Origin: Halopenitus malekzadehii
GTDB taxonomy: Archaea; Halobacteriota; Halobacteria; Halobacteriales; Haloferacaceae
DNA length: 64,000 nucleotides
Assembly: GCF_900108505.1 (NCBI RefSeq)
Contig: NZ_FNWU01000001.1
Coordinates: forward strand, 760,725 to 824,724
Direction of reading: 5' to 3'
Positions within the stretch are counted from its first letter, which is position 1. Each line of letters begins with the position of its first letter. The notes beneath the pieces are model-generated. The model searched no databases. It was not told the DNA's origin and saw only the letters and a program-made list of their open reading frames with translations. Positions 36,134 through 44,330 of this stretch are shown here, in pieces. Made by a program: the position numbers and the translations under genes.

Positions 36134-37567
36134 TCACTCGAACTCGGGGAGCGATGCCTGTCCCGTCCGCTGCCGGCGTCCACCGGTCCGATCGCCGTCA
36201 CCGCGGTTTCGGCCGTCATCACGGCCATGATCGTCGGATCTCTCACCGCCGCGATCGCCGCTGGTTCCGTTCTCCGCCTGCGTGTTCTCGAACCCCGACA
36301 GGGTCGCCTGGTCGCTGTCGGCGAAGTCGAGCTTGGCGACGCGGACGCCGAGCTTGCGGGCCCGGTCGTCGGCGAACTCCGCGAGGAGGTCGAGTGCCAC
36401 CGCCTCGACCAGGTCCGGGTCGTCGACGGGACCCGGGAGGCTCCGTGCGCGGGTATGCACCTCGTAGGGCGGCGTCACGACCTTCACGCCGATGGTTCGG
36501 TAGAGACACTCGCGCTCGCGGGCGCGCCGGGCCACGTCGGCCGCGAGCGCTTTCACGCGCTCGCGTTTCGTCTCCTCGTCGTCGGTCGGCGGGAGCGAGG
36601 ACTCCCGCGAGAGGCTCTTCGGGAGCCCGGTCGGGGTTACCTCTCGGTCGTCCTCACCGCCGGCACGCTCGTGGAGTTCCCGGCCGCGCTCGCCCAGTTC
36701 GGCCTCGAGGGCCGCAGGATCGGCGCTCGCCAGGTCGCCCGCGGTCTCGATCCCCATCTCGGCGAGCGTGCGCGCCGTGACCGGGCCGACGCCGTGAACC
36801 GTCTCGGTCGGGAGCGGCGCGAGGAACTCCCGGACGCGGCCGGGCGGGACGACCACCAGCCCCTCCGGCTTGTCGTGGTCGCTGGCGATCTTCGCGGTGG
36901 ACATGTTCGGCGCGACGCCGACGCTGGCGGTGACGCCCGCCTCGCGCTCGATCCGGTCGCGGACGTACCTGGCGTAGCCCTCCGCGAGCGTTCGACGCTC
37001 CGCGGGGCCCGCGGCGGCGCTTTCGGGGACGTCGCCGTCACCATCGTCGCCGCCGTTCGCGTCGTCGCCGGTGTTTGGGTCACCCTCGTCGACGCCGGAC
37101 TGACCCGCGAGTCCCCAGGACGTGCGGTCGGTCACGTCCAGGTACGCCTCGTCGATGCTCACCTCGCGGACGACGTCCGCACAGTCGTGCAGGATCGCCT
37201 TCACGTCCGCCGCGACCGACGTGTAGAACTCCAGATCGACGGGGCGGTAGTGGGCGGTCCGATCGGGATCCGGCGCGTTCGGATCGTCGGGGTCGGCCTC
37301 GGCGCGGCGCGGAAGGCGATCGAGGGCTCGGGAGATCGGGTCTGCGCTGTTCACGCCGAACGCGCGCGCCTCGTAGCTCGCGGTGGCCACCGCGCCGATC
37401 GTCTCGCCGGGCTCGTACCCCATTCCGACGACGACGGGCTCTCCGCGGAGCGACGGGTCACGCAGGCGTTCACAGGACGCATAAAAGCAGTCCATATCCA
37501 CGTGGAGGAGCACCCGATCGGCTCCCGTCGTGGGCTGCTGTGTACCCGGAAGCGTGTCCCCATCCAT
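36134..37567 (-). CDS. dinB: DNA polymerase IV (Y-family translesion polymerase)
   Basis: A 477-residue lesion-bypass polymerase. Catalytic acids are in LHVDMDCFYASCE and VSIDEAYLDV, steric and fingers residues in SYEARAFGV, then MSTAKIASDHDKPEG and the thumb GVGPVTARTLAEMG. An acidic insertion (GVDEGDPNTGDDANGG) sits in the palm. Near the C-terminus are two PCNA-interaction-like motifs, QATLSGFE and the terminal QASLPEFE, joined by an Arg/Asp-rich linker. ATG at 37567 follows the tight upstream spacer with the structured palindrome. Confidence 0.93.
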   Translation of the reverse strand: MDGDTLPGTQQPTTGADRVLLHVDMDCFYASCERLRDPSLRGEPVVVGMGYEPGETIGAVATASYEARAFGVNSADPISRALDRLPRRAEADPDDPNAPDPDRTAHYRPVDLEFYTSVAADVKAILHDCADVVREVSIDEAYLDVTDRTSWGLAGQSGVDEGDPNTGDDANGGDDGDGDVPESAAAGPAERRTLAEGYARYVRDRIEREAGVTASVGVAPNMSTAKIASDHDKPEGLVVVPPGRVREFLAPLPTETVHGVGPVTARTLAEMGIETAGDLASADPAALEAELGERGRELHERAGGEDDREVTPTGLPKSLSRESSLPPTDDEETKRERVKALAADVARRARERECLYRTIGVKVVTPPYEVHTRARSLPGPVDDPDLVEAVALDLLAEFADDRARKLGVRVAKLDFADSDQATLSGFENTQAENGTSGDRGGERSDDHGRDDGRNRGDGDRTGGRRQRTGQASLPEFE

Positions 37568-37618
37568 CGATCGACCGCTTAGTCGGCGAGCGACTTAAAC
37601 GCCGGCCGTGAACCGCCT

Positions 37619-37687
37619 CGGGGTCACGTGGTTCGAGACGCGAAGCGTCTCGTCATCACGGAAATCTGAGATTTCCGTCCGACCCCG
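37619..37687. repeat. Three-stem palindromic element (PATE/IS605-end-like or structured RNA)
   Basis: An outer stem CGGGGTC (37619-37625) / GACCCCG (37681-37687) encloses two perfect 8-bp hairpins: CGAGACGC-GAA-GCGTCTCG (37634-37652) and CGGAAATC-TGA-GATTTCCG (37659-37677). This would fold as a three-way junction in RNA or single-stranded DNA. It resembles the palindrome-rich ends of IS200/IS605 elements and their derivatives in haloarchaea (PATEs), but it shares no obvious stem with the tnpB element in this window. Confidence 0.65.
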
Positions 37688-38002
37688 GGGCATTCGCCTC
37701 GACCGCCTGTAAAGCGAACTGATGGCGCTGTGAGGATCGGTTTTGTCGATCGAGCCGGATTCGATACGAGCGCACATTTTGATTTCATATAGTAAATATA
37801 GAATATTTTATTTAAATGGGAAATATGGATTCAAGATCCATCGGGTTCGGAGTATGAAAACACAGTAAACGCGATCTGTAGGGATAATAGTCCGATATCA
37901 AAGAACAGTATATCTGTGTATTTTTATAATAATATAAATATATGTTGTATATTAAATATAAATATGCCGGGGGTCGAACGGCGGTGGTGGCAGATGTGAT
38001 AG

Positions 38003-38187
38003 CTATTAGAGAACGAAGTCGATATCGAATATCGTGACAGATATATGCGTGTAATAGAAGTCACTGACTCACCCGATAATTCCCATCAATTCCCGGGGAT
38101 CTCGACTGGGTCCCGTCAAGTCGGCTGATTCAGGCAGTCTCGATCCCGTCTGACTCCGCTATGACCGATCAGGTAGTTCTCTAATAG
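38003..38187. repeat. 12-nt inverted repeats bracketing about 160 nt
   Basis: CTATTAGAGAAC (38003-38014) and GTTCTCTAATAG (38176-38187) are perfect inverted repeats. Outer flanks GATAG and, after a gap, CTATC extend the symmetry. The element could be a small MITE or a pair of regulator sites upstream of the amidohydrolase-Rieske operon. Confidence 0.45.
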
Positions 38188-38259
38188 AGAATCTATAGTG
38201 CTATCATCCCGGCGTCGAGAACACAAACTATATATTGTATGACTCAAAGATGGTGACGT

Positions 38260-39396
38260 ATGGCATCATCAGTCAAACGGCTGGACGCCGACGCGGAGGT
38301 ACCGGATCAGGCGTTCGAGGACCATATCATTGATATGGACTTCCACGTCAATCCGGTCGAGGACGAGCTGTTGGCCTACGTGGAGGACGACCGCGCCCTC
38401 GACAAGCTGACGACCGAGTTCGGCGCGACGCCGGTCGTCGGCAAGTGGGACGCCGCCTACGGCATCAAGGAGGGACAGGAGGGGCTGTTCACCCAGGGGC
38501 GCGCGAAGTACGCCGCCGACGTGCGGGAAGCGTGCAAGAACATCGCGGTCGACGACCCGATCGTCAATCCGGGCATCAACAACCTCAACCTCCAGCACCA
38601 CCCGGTGTTGAAGAACGCCGTCGCCCAGGCGGCCAACGACTACATGCTCGACAACTTCGTCGACGAGGGCGTCTCCACCTCGATGATGGTTCCAAAGTGG
38701 GATCCCGACTACGCCGTCGAGGAGATCGAGCGCGTCGCCGCCGAGGACGGGATCGTCGCGGCCTACTCCTGGTTCGACCCGAAGGTCCCGTGGGGCAACG
38801 AGCAGTTCGACCCCGTCTTCGAGGCGCTGGTCGAACACGACCTGCCGCTGTTGCTGCACGGGTCGCTGGCCTATTGGCCACAGCACTCCTACATCGGCGA
38901 CGACATGTTGACCTGGACGGAGGTGCTCGGGTTCGACTGGCCGCTCCACACCATGGTCAACATCGTGAACATGATTATGCGGGGCGTCTTCGACAAGTAT
39001 CCCGAACTCGACGTCGTCTTCCAGGAGGGCGGCCACTGGTGGGTTCCGTTCCTTCGCTACCGGATGGACGAGTTCTACGAGATGCACCCCGACGACGTCA
39101 AGATCACGCCCCGGAAGATGGACTCCGGCGAGGAGTACCTCCAGCGCGCGCCCAGCGAGTACCTGCGTGACAACATCTACGTCTGCACGCAGCCGTTCGC
39201 GCTCCCGCGCAACGCGGGCCACGCCAGCGACCTGCTGAAGCTGTCGATGGCGGAGGACATGTTCATCTACTCGAGCGACTGGCCCCACCAGACGCTGGAC
39301 CCGCCGACGTGGTTCTACACGTCGAACGCCTTCGACGACGACACGCGAGAGGCCGTGCTGCACGAAAACGCCGAGGAGATCCTGCGGGGGTACTGA
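38260..39396 (+). CDS. Amidohydrolase-2 family (ACMSD-like) metal-dependent enzyme
   Basis: A 378-residue TIM-barrel hydrolase or decarboxylase. Probable metal and active-site residues lie in IIDMDFHVNP, LLLHGSLAYWPQ, EGGHWWVPFLRYR and SSDWPHQTLD. The first motif lacks the second His of DxHxH, as in some ACMSD-like decarboxylases. It likely acts on a carboxylated ring or amide compound; the substrate is unknown. The Rieske gene begins 6 nt after its stop. The upstream promoter region is long and AT-rich. Confidence 0.85.
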   Translation: MASSVKRLDADAEVPDQAFEDHIIDMDFHVNPVEDELLAYVEDDRALDKLTTEFGATPVVGKWDAAYGIKEGQEGLFTQGRAKYAADVREACKNIAVDDPIVNPGINNLNLQHHPVLKNAVAQAANDYMLDNFVDEGVSTSMMVPKWDPDYAVEEIERVAAEDGIVAAYSWFDPKVPWGNEQFDPVFEALVEHDLPLLLHGSLAYWPQHSYIGDDMLTWTEVLGFDWPLHTMVNIVNMIMRGVFDKYPELDVVFQEGGHWWVPFLRYRMDEFYEMHPDDVKITPRKMDSGEEYLQRAPSEYLRDNIYVCTQPFALPRNAGHASDLLKLSMAEDMFIYSSDWPHQTLDPPTWFYTSNAFDDDTREAVLHENAEEILRGY

Positions 39397-39401
39397 GACG
39401 A

Positions 39402-39914
39402 ATGAATTCCGATTCACCGTCCGACATCACGTGCGATCACGGTCCCTGTACCGGGGCTGCAAGCGACGTCGAGGCTGCAAGCGACGTCGAGACTGAGACT
39501 GAAACGGCCGCCGACGGCGGGACGACCATCACCGATCCCGACGACGAAGCATTCGACCGCGAGGCGTTCACCAAGGTCGCGACCGTCGACGAGATCCCCG
39601 CCGGCGAGGGCGAGGGGTACACCGTGAAGGGCATCGAGATCGCGGTGTTCAACCTCGACGGCGACTTCTACGCGATCAGCAACCGGTGTGCTCATCAGCG
39701 CGCACCGCTGCACAAAGCCGGCGATCGAAAGATCAATGCCGAGGATACTTGGACCGAAAAGCGCGGCGGCGTCAACGTCGAGGACTGTACGGTCTCGTGC
39801 CCCTGGCACCTCTGGGAGTGGGACCTCGAAACGGGCGTCCACGAGGCCTCCGGCAAGCGAATCGGCAGCTTCGACTGCGTCGTCGACGGCGAGGACGTCC
39901 TCGTCCGGATCTGA
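39402..39914 (+). CDS. Rieske [2Fe-2S] ferredoxin-like protein
   Basis: A 170-residue soluble protein with a Rieske cluster site: CAHQRAP (CxH) and CPWHLWEWD (CxxH), about 40 residues apart. The first 45 residues are acidic and low-complexity and include an 18-bp in-frame duplication (AASDVE twice, about 39456-39491) plus two cysteines (CDHGPC). There is no signal or catalytic mononuclear-iron domain, so it is probably an electron donor. It is co-transcribed with the amidohydrolase. Confidence 0.88.
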   Translation: MNSDSPSDITCDHGPCTGAASDVEAASDVETETETAADGGTTITDPDDEAFDREAFTKVATVDEIPAGEGEGYTVKGIEIAVFNLDGDFYAISNRCAHQRAPLHKAGDRKINAEDTWTEKRGGVNVEDCTVSCPWHLWEWDLETGVHEASGKRIGSFDCVVDGEDVLVRI

Positions 39915-40235
39915 TACTGGCGGGCGAAAATCCTCGTGGATATCCGTCCTCGTGGACGGACGGGGTGACAATACCTGGGAAAATACGTATTCCGCGTTTT
40001 GAAATTTCTGCTCGAGTGTTCGTTCGTCGCTGCTCGTCCGTCGTCGGGAGATGGCCCGCTCGACCCGATGGCCACAAACGGCGGAGAAACGGTCATTGAT
40101 CCCGAAACACGGCATACCGATCGATCGTCGGACGTTCTGGTGGGAGCGGTGGCTGGGTCCGTGATTCGGAACGGACAATTTGACAGAACTACATCACGAT
40201 TCGGTATGTATAGATATATTGTCACTCTACCGGCG
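39915..40235. other. Intergenic region between the Rieske gene and lrpA1
   Basis: I see no gene or strong structural signal in these 320 nt. A T-rich run occurs around 40183-40220. The two flanking genes converge here, so it presumably holds two terminators. Confidence 0.4.
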
Positions 40236-40664
40236 TTACTTCAGCCGCTCCTGGAGGAACGAGGGATGCGCCGCCGTGACGCCGTCGATCGCCAGCAGCT
40301 TCTCGGAGATGACGTCGCCGAGCTCGTCGCCGTCGCCGGCGCGAACCTCGGCCATCAGCATGTGGTCACCCGAGGAGGTGTACAGCGCCTCGACCTCCGG
40401 AAGGTCCTTGATCGCTCGGGTTGCCTCCACGTATCGGCCGCTATCGACGTCCATTCCGACCAGGGCGATGCTCTGTCCCGAGAGCTTCTTGGGATCGACG
40501 TCGGCCGAGTAGCCCACGATGACGCCCTCCTCCTCCAGTTGTCGAATGTACTTGCGAACCGTCGGCTTCGACACGTCGGCGCGGTCCGCGATCTCCGCGT
40601 AGGAGGCCTGCGCGTCCTCCTCCAACACGGAGAGGATGCGTTCCTCCGTCGACACGGTACTCAT
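40236..40664 (-). CDS. lrpA1: Lrp/AsnC-family regulator LrpA1
   Basis: A 142-residue regulator with an N-terminal HTH (residues 5-55; SYAEIADRADVSKPTVRKYIRQLEEEGVI) and a C-terminal RAM domain (ALVGMDVDSGRYVEATRAIKDLPEV, MLMAEVRAGDGDELGD). The sequence and its position immediately downstream of porB agree with LrpA1 of Halobacterium, which lies beside the pyruvate:ferredoxin oxidoreductase genes. It probably senses amino acids or related metabolites. ATG at 40664 is preferred over longer frames. Confidence 0.87.
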   Translation of the reverse strand: MSTVSTEERILSVLEEDAQASYAEIADRADVSKPTVRKYIRQLEEEGVIVGYSADVDPKKLSGQSIALVGMDVDSGRYVEATRAIKDLPEVEALYTSSGDHMLMAEVRAGDGDELGDVISEKLLAIDGVTAAHPSFLQERLK

Positions 40665-40801
40665 ACGCGTTTCTTTCGCGTCACTGGAAAAATACCTTGC
40701 GAACCAACAAAGAGTCTTTTCGCCCCCGGTGTCGATTCCGGTGCCGTCGATCGGTCCGAGTCGTGTCTCGAAACGTGGCCGGCGGGGCTCGTGCTGCTCG
40801 A

Positions 40802-41740
40802 CTAGGCGTGTTTGTCGAGGAAGTGGTCGTAGGACCGTTCCCACTCGTAGTCGTCGTCCCAGTACCGTTCCGCGAGCGGCTCATCGGGCATCTCGCCGAT
40901 CGCCTGCTTCTCCTGCTGGTAGGAGGGTCGCTCCTCGTCGACGTAGAACCGGCCGGTGAGGACCTCGCCCTTGTAGAGCGCCTCCTCGGTCGTTCGCATC
41001 ATCTCGGCTGCCTCGACGCGGTCGGTGACGTCGAACTCGTAGTCGTCGGAGTCGTTGACGTCGATGTAGGGCACGTACTGGCGTGCGTCCTTGTTCCACG
41101 TGGGACACTGGGTCAGGAAGTCCACGTGCGCGAAGCCGTCGTGTTCCATCGCCTCGATCAGGATCTCCTTGGCCTGGTTGGGGTTCACGGCGGCCGTCCG
41201 CGCCACGTAGGAGGCGCCCGCGTTGAGCGACAGCGAGAGCGGCTTCACCGGCTCCTTGGCGCTGCCGTGGGGCTGCGTCTTCGATTTGTGGCCCTTCGGG
41301 CTCGTCGGGGAGGTCTGGCCCTTCGTCAGCCCGAAGATCTCGTTGTTGAACACGATGTAGGTCATGTCGTGGTTCTCACGGGCTGTGTGAGTGAAGTGGT
41401 TCCCGCCGATCCCGTAGCCGTCGCCGTCGCCGCCGGCGGCGATGACCTCGAGGCCGGGATTCGCGAGTTTCGCCGCCCGCGCGACCGGCAGCGATCGCCC
41501 GTGGAGCGTGTGGAACCCGTAGGAGTCGAGGTAGCTGTTCAGCTTGCCCGAACAGCCGATCCCGGTGCACAAAAGCGTCTCCTCGGGGGTGCGGCCGACC
41601 TCCGGCAACGCCTGTTTGAGCGCCTTCAGGACGCCGAAGTCGCCACAGCCCGGACACCACGTCGGTTGGGGCTCGACGCCCGGCGTGTACTCGTCGCGGT
41701 CGATCTCCCGTTCCTCGCCGATGGCTGAGAATGCGCTCAT
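40802..41740 (-). CDS. porB: 2-oxoacid (pyruvate):ferredoxin oxidoreductase, beta subunit
   Basis: A 312-residue thiamine-diphosphate subunit. TPP-Mg motif GGDGDGYGIGGNHF and the cysteines WCPGCGDF and CTGIGCSGK, thought to hold a [4Fe-4S] cluster, are present, as is NEIFGLTKGQTSPTSPKG. With PorA it oxidatively decarboxylates pyruvate (or another 2-oxoacid) to acyl-CoA and reduces ferredoxin. The adjacent LrpA1-like gene favours pyruvate; 2-oxoglutarate is the alternative. It starts 2 nt after the porA stop. Confidence 0.9.
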   Translation of the reverse strand: MSAFSAIGEEREIDRDEYTPGVEPQPTWCPGCGDFGVLKALKQALPEVGRTPEETLLCTGIGCSGKLNSYLDSYGFHTLHGRSLPVARAAKLANPGLEVIAAGGDGDGYGIGGNHFTHTARENHDMTYIVFNNEIFGLTKGQTSPTSPKGHKSKTQPHGSAKEPVKPLSLSLNAGASYVARTAAVNPNQAKEILIEAMEHDGFAHVDFLTQCPTWNKDARQYVPYIDVNDSDDYEFDVTDRVEAAEMMRTTEEALYKGEVLTGRFYVDEERPSYQQEKQAIGEMPDEPLAERYWDDDYEWERSYDHFLDKHA

Positions 41741-41742
41741 AT

Positions 41743-43635
41743 CTAATCACCCGCCGCAGGTACGAAGGTGGTCGTGGAACTGTCCAGGTCGTCCCCCTCG
41801 ACGACGACCGACTCGAACCCGTCGACGATCTCGGCGGGCTCGAAGGGGTTGCCGTTGTACTTCAACAGGCTCGAGAGCTTCTCGCCGTGGCGACCGAGGT
41901 TCTTCTGGATGAGCCCGCGGAACTGTCCGGAGGCGGTCATCTCGACGACGAGCGCCGCGTCGACGCTCTCGATGAACGCCTCGACCTCCGCGGTCGGGAA
42001 CGGCAGCATGTCCGAGACGCCGAGCGCCTTCACGGAGTGGCCGTTCGCGTTCAACACGTCGACCGCCTCCGCGACGGTTCCCTGCTGGCTCCCGAAGGTG
42101 AGAATACCGTACTCGGCCTCCTCGGGACCCATATACGTCTGGGTGTCGGCGGTGTCGAGGTGCTCCCGGATCACCTCGAGCTTCTCGAGGCGCCGGTCGA
42201 TCTGTGCGGTCCGGTTGTCGGGGTCCTCATTGATGTGGCCGCTCGGGCCGTGCTCGTTGCCCGTCGCGAGGTACCGGCCGCCCTTCTGGCCGGGGATCGA
42301 CCGCGGCGAGACGCCGTCGTCGGCCTCGTGCTGGAACCGGTGGAACTTCCCGTCAGGGGTGTGCGGCTGTTCGGTCAGCTGGGCCTCCGAGAGCGTCTTC
42401 CCGAGGTCCGCGTTGGGCTCGCGGTCGAAGTGGCTCTTCGGGACGTTCAGCATCTCGCCGCCGAGCTTCTGGTCGTACAGCAGGATCGCCGGGATCTGGT
42501 ACTCGTAGGCAATCTCGAACGCGAGCCGGCTCTGCTCGTAGGCCTCCTCGACGGTGCCCGGCGCCAACACGACGCGCTGGGAGTCGCCCTGGGAGGTGTA
42601 CAGGACGTGTTCGAGGTCGGACTGTTCGGGTTTCGTCGGCATCCCGGTCGAGGGTCCGGCGCGCATCGCCTCGATGAGCACGACCGGGGTTTCGGTCATT
42701 TCGGCCAGTCCGAGCGGCTCGGACATCAACGCGAAGCCGCCGCCGGAGGATCCGGACATCGCCTTCACGCCGGCGTGTGAGGCACCGACCGCCATCGCGG
42801 CAGCGGCGATCTCGTCTTCGACCTGCTCGGAGATCCCCCCCAGCTCGGGCAGGTTCTTGGTCATGATCGTGAACACCTCGGTCCACGGCGTCATCGGGTA
42901 GCCGGCGATGAACCGGCAGCCCTCGTCGATCGCCCCGTAGGAGATGGCGTCCGACCCGGACAGCAACACCTGCTGTTCATCGTGCTCTCCGGAGGGCACG
43001 GTGACGTCGTGGGCGTCGGCGTCGTAGTTCTCGAGAACCGACTCGTAGGCGGTTTCGAGGATCTCGAGGTTCGGTTCGAAGATCTTCTCCGGCATCGCAT
43101 CGCGCATCAGGTCCTCGACGTGCTCGCGGTTCATCCCGATGAGCGCGCACGTCGCGCCGACGCCGGCGGTGTTGCGCATGACCTCGCGGCCCTGCTCGCG
43201 GGCGAGCCCGCGAAGGTCGAGCGGATAGACGTGCCAGTCGTTCTCCTCGACGCGCTCGTCGAAGTCCGGGATGTCACTCGGGTCGAGCAACCCCTCGTCG
43301 TAGACGATGACGCCGCCCTCCCGAAGTTCGTCCAGGTTCTCGGAGAGCGGCTTGACCTCCTCGTTGCCGTAGACGGCGTTCTCCTGAGGGTTCCGGGCGA
43401 AGGAATCGCCAAGCGCCAACAGGAAGTTGTAGCCGTCGCCGCGCGAGCGGACGGGCTCCGCCGACGCGCGGATCTCGGTGTAGGTGTGGCCGCCGCGGAT
43501 CCGGGACGGGTAATGTCGATGCGTGAACACGTGTAGCCCCGATCGCATCAGGGCCTTTGCGAAGTTCTGGCTCGTCGAGGCGATCCCGTCGCCGGATCCC
43601 CCGGAGATGCGCCAGATGAGTTCGTTGTCAGTCAT
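41743..43635 (-). CDS. porA: 2-oxoacid (pyruvate):ferredoxin oxidoreductase, alpha (gamma-alpha fused) subunit
   Basis: A 630-residue subunit. The N-terminal gamma domain (1-190) starts ISGGSGDGIASTSQNFAKAL and has HRHYPSRIRGGHT; the alpha domain (about 205-590) includes GSDAISYGAIDEGCRFIAGYPMTPWTE and VKAMSGSSGGGFALMSEPLG. It forms the other half of the two-subunit archaeal enzyme. ATG at 43635 gives MTDNELIWRISGG. The upstream spacer to the divergent gene is about 280 nt with a TATA-like tttataa at 43734-43741. Confidence 0.9.
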   Translation of the reverse strand: MTDNELIWRISGGSGDGIASTSQNFAKALMRSGLHVFTHRHYPSRIRGGHTYTEIRASAEPVRSRGDGYNFLLALGDSFARNPQENAVYGNEEVKPLSENLDELREGGVIVYDEGLLDPSDIPDFDERVEENDWHVYPLDLRGLAREQGREVMRNTAGVGATCALIGMNREHVEDLMRDAMPEKIFEPNLEILETAYESVLENYDADAHDVTVPSGEHDEQQVLLSGSDAISYGAIDEGCRFIAGYPMTPWTEVFTIMTKNLPELGGISEQVEDEIAAAAMAVGASHAGVKAMSGSSGGGFALMSEPLGLAEMTETPVVLIEAMRAGPSTGMPTKPEQSDLEHVLYTSQGDSQRVVLAPGTVEEAYEQSRLAFEIAYEYQIPAILLYDQKLGGEMLNVPKSHFDREPNADLGKTLSEAQLTEQPHTPDGKFHRFQHEADDGVSPRSIPGQKGGRYLATGNEHGPSGHINEDPDNRTAQIDRRLEKLEVIREHLDTADTQTYMGPEEAEYGILTFGSQQGTVAEAVDVLNANGHSVKALGVSDMLPFPTAEVEAFIESVDAALVVEMTASGQFRGLIQKNLGRHGEKLSSLLKYNGNPFEPAEIVDGFESVVVEGDDLDSSTTTFVPAAGD

Positions 43636-43916
43636 AGTTTGTCGGCCCGCTGTGGGCGCGTGGTCGAACGTTGTGAGGGGCACCTATTATGGCTTGCTAT
43701 GGATTCACAATGAACGATCCTTGCAGATCCTTAGTTTATAAGTAATGATGATGATCGATAGCCGGGCGGAATCGAGATATCGTGGTCGATCACCGGCGCC
43801 GACGGACACCGCTTGTGGACCGCCCCAGTCGCGACGGACACCGCTTGTGGATCACCCGATCGATATGTCCTCGAACCGGCGACGGATTTACCCGTCTGGA
43901 TGACCTTTTAATAGGT

Positions 43917-44183
43917 ATGCAAAAGACGGAACTCATCCACCTCCACGACCTGCTCGGGACGGTCTCGACGGACCTGTACGAGGAGGGGACGCTGGCGACT
44001 GACGACCTATCTGCGTACCGTGATCTCGGGACGTCGCCGATGTCGATCCGGGGATCACGAGCCGACCACGAGGCGGCCGTCATCGAACTGGCCGACGCGC
44101 TGGCCGGCGCGATCGAATCGGACCGCGGCGATGCATCGACGTCGGAGCCCCACGAGGACGCCGAATCACCGGTCACTGCGTGA
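43917..44183 (+). CDS. UPF0058 family protein
   Basis: An 88-residue helical protein beginning MQKTELIHLHDLLGTVSTDL, the hallmark of the UPF0058 family in Halobacteria and other Euryarchaeota. No function is known. A TATA-like ttttaat lies just before the start at about 43907. Its stop codon (44181-44183) is 1 nt from the stop of the convergent tnpB, so the IS right end abuts the gene without disrupting it. The C-terminal 15 residues are Ser/Glu-rich. Confidence 0.85.
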   Translation: MQKTELIHLHDLLGTVSTDLYEEGTLATDDLSAYRDLGTSPMSIRGSRADHEAAVIELADALAGAIESDRGDASTSEPHEDAESPVTA

Positions 44184-44330
44184 ACTACCCCACCCTACCG
44201 CTCGGGCTGACGCCCTCGCGCTTGAGGGTGGGGCTTCCTGTTTCAACGACGCGCTTTGCAGATACGGGTGTATCCGCAGGGAGCGTAGTCTCCACAGGCG
44301 TTGACGAGAGCGCAGCTCTCGTCCGCACAT
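44184..44330 (-). ncRNA. Candidate omega (right-end) guide RNA of the tnpB element
   Basis: On the tnpB strand the 3' end of the gene folds into several stems: GACGAGAGC-GCA-GCTCTCGTC near 44299-44319, CAGAATCG/CGATTCTG near 44330-44352, and the terminal 9-bp hairpin 44188-44233. TnpB proteins use such right-end transcripts, and the nucleotides just beyond the hairpin act as guide. Here that guide would begin AGTTCACGCAGTGACC, antisense to the UPF0058 gene end. Extent and expression are inferred. Confidence 0.5.

Larger units (their letters stand above)
37568..38259. other. 690-nt AT-rich intergenic region upstream of dinB and the amidohydrolase
   Basis: No coding gene is supported. It contains a structured palindrome (37619-37687), a strongly AT-rich block at about 37785-37975, a small hairpin ATGGAT-TCAAG-ATCCAT (37825-37841), and a 12-nt inverted repeat CTATTAGAGAAC/GTTCTCTAATAG at 38003-38014 and 38176-38187. 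TATA-like ACTATATATTG at about 38228 precedes the amidohydrolase start. Confidence 0.6.

Noticed and set aside
34201-36780. Long plus-strand frame (859 codons) opposite the HerA-like gene and dinB
   Set aside because: The minus strand encodes clear Walker motifs and polymerase motifs. The plus-strand product is Val/Arg/Asp-rich and unrelated to any family.
40697-41728. Plus-strand frame of 343 codons opposite porB
   Set aside because: The minus strand holds porB with TPP and cysteine motifs; the plus frame is a shadow.
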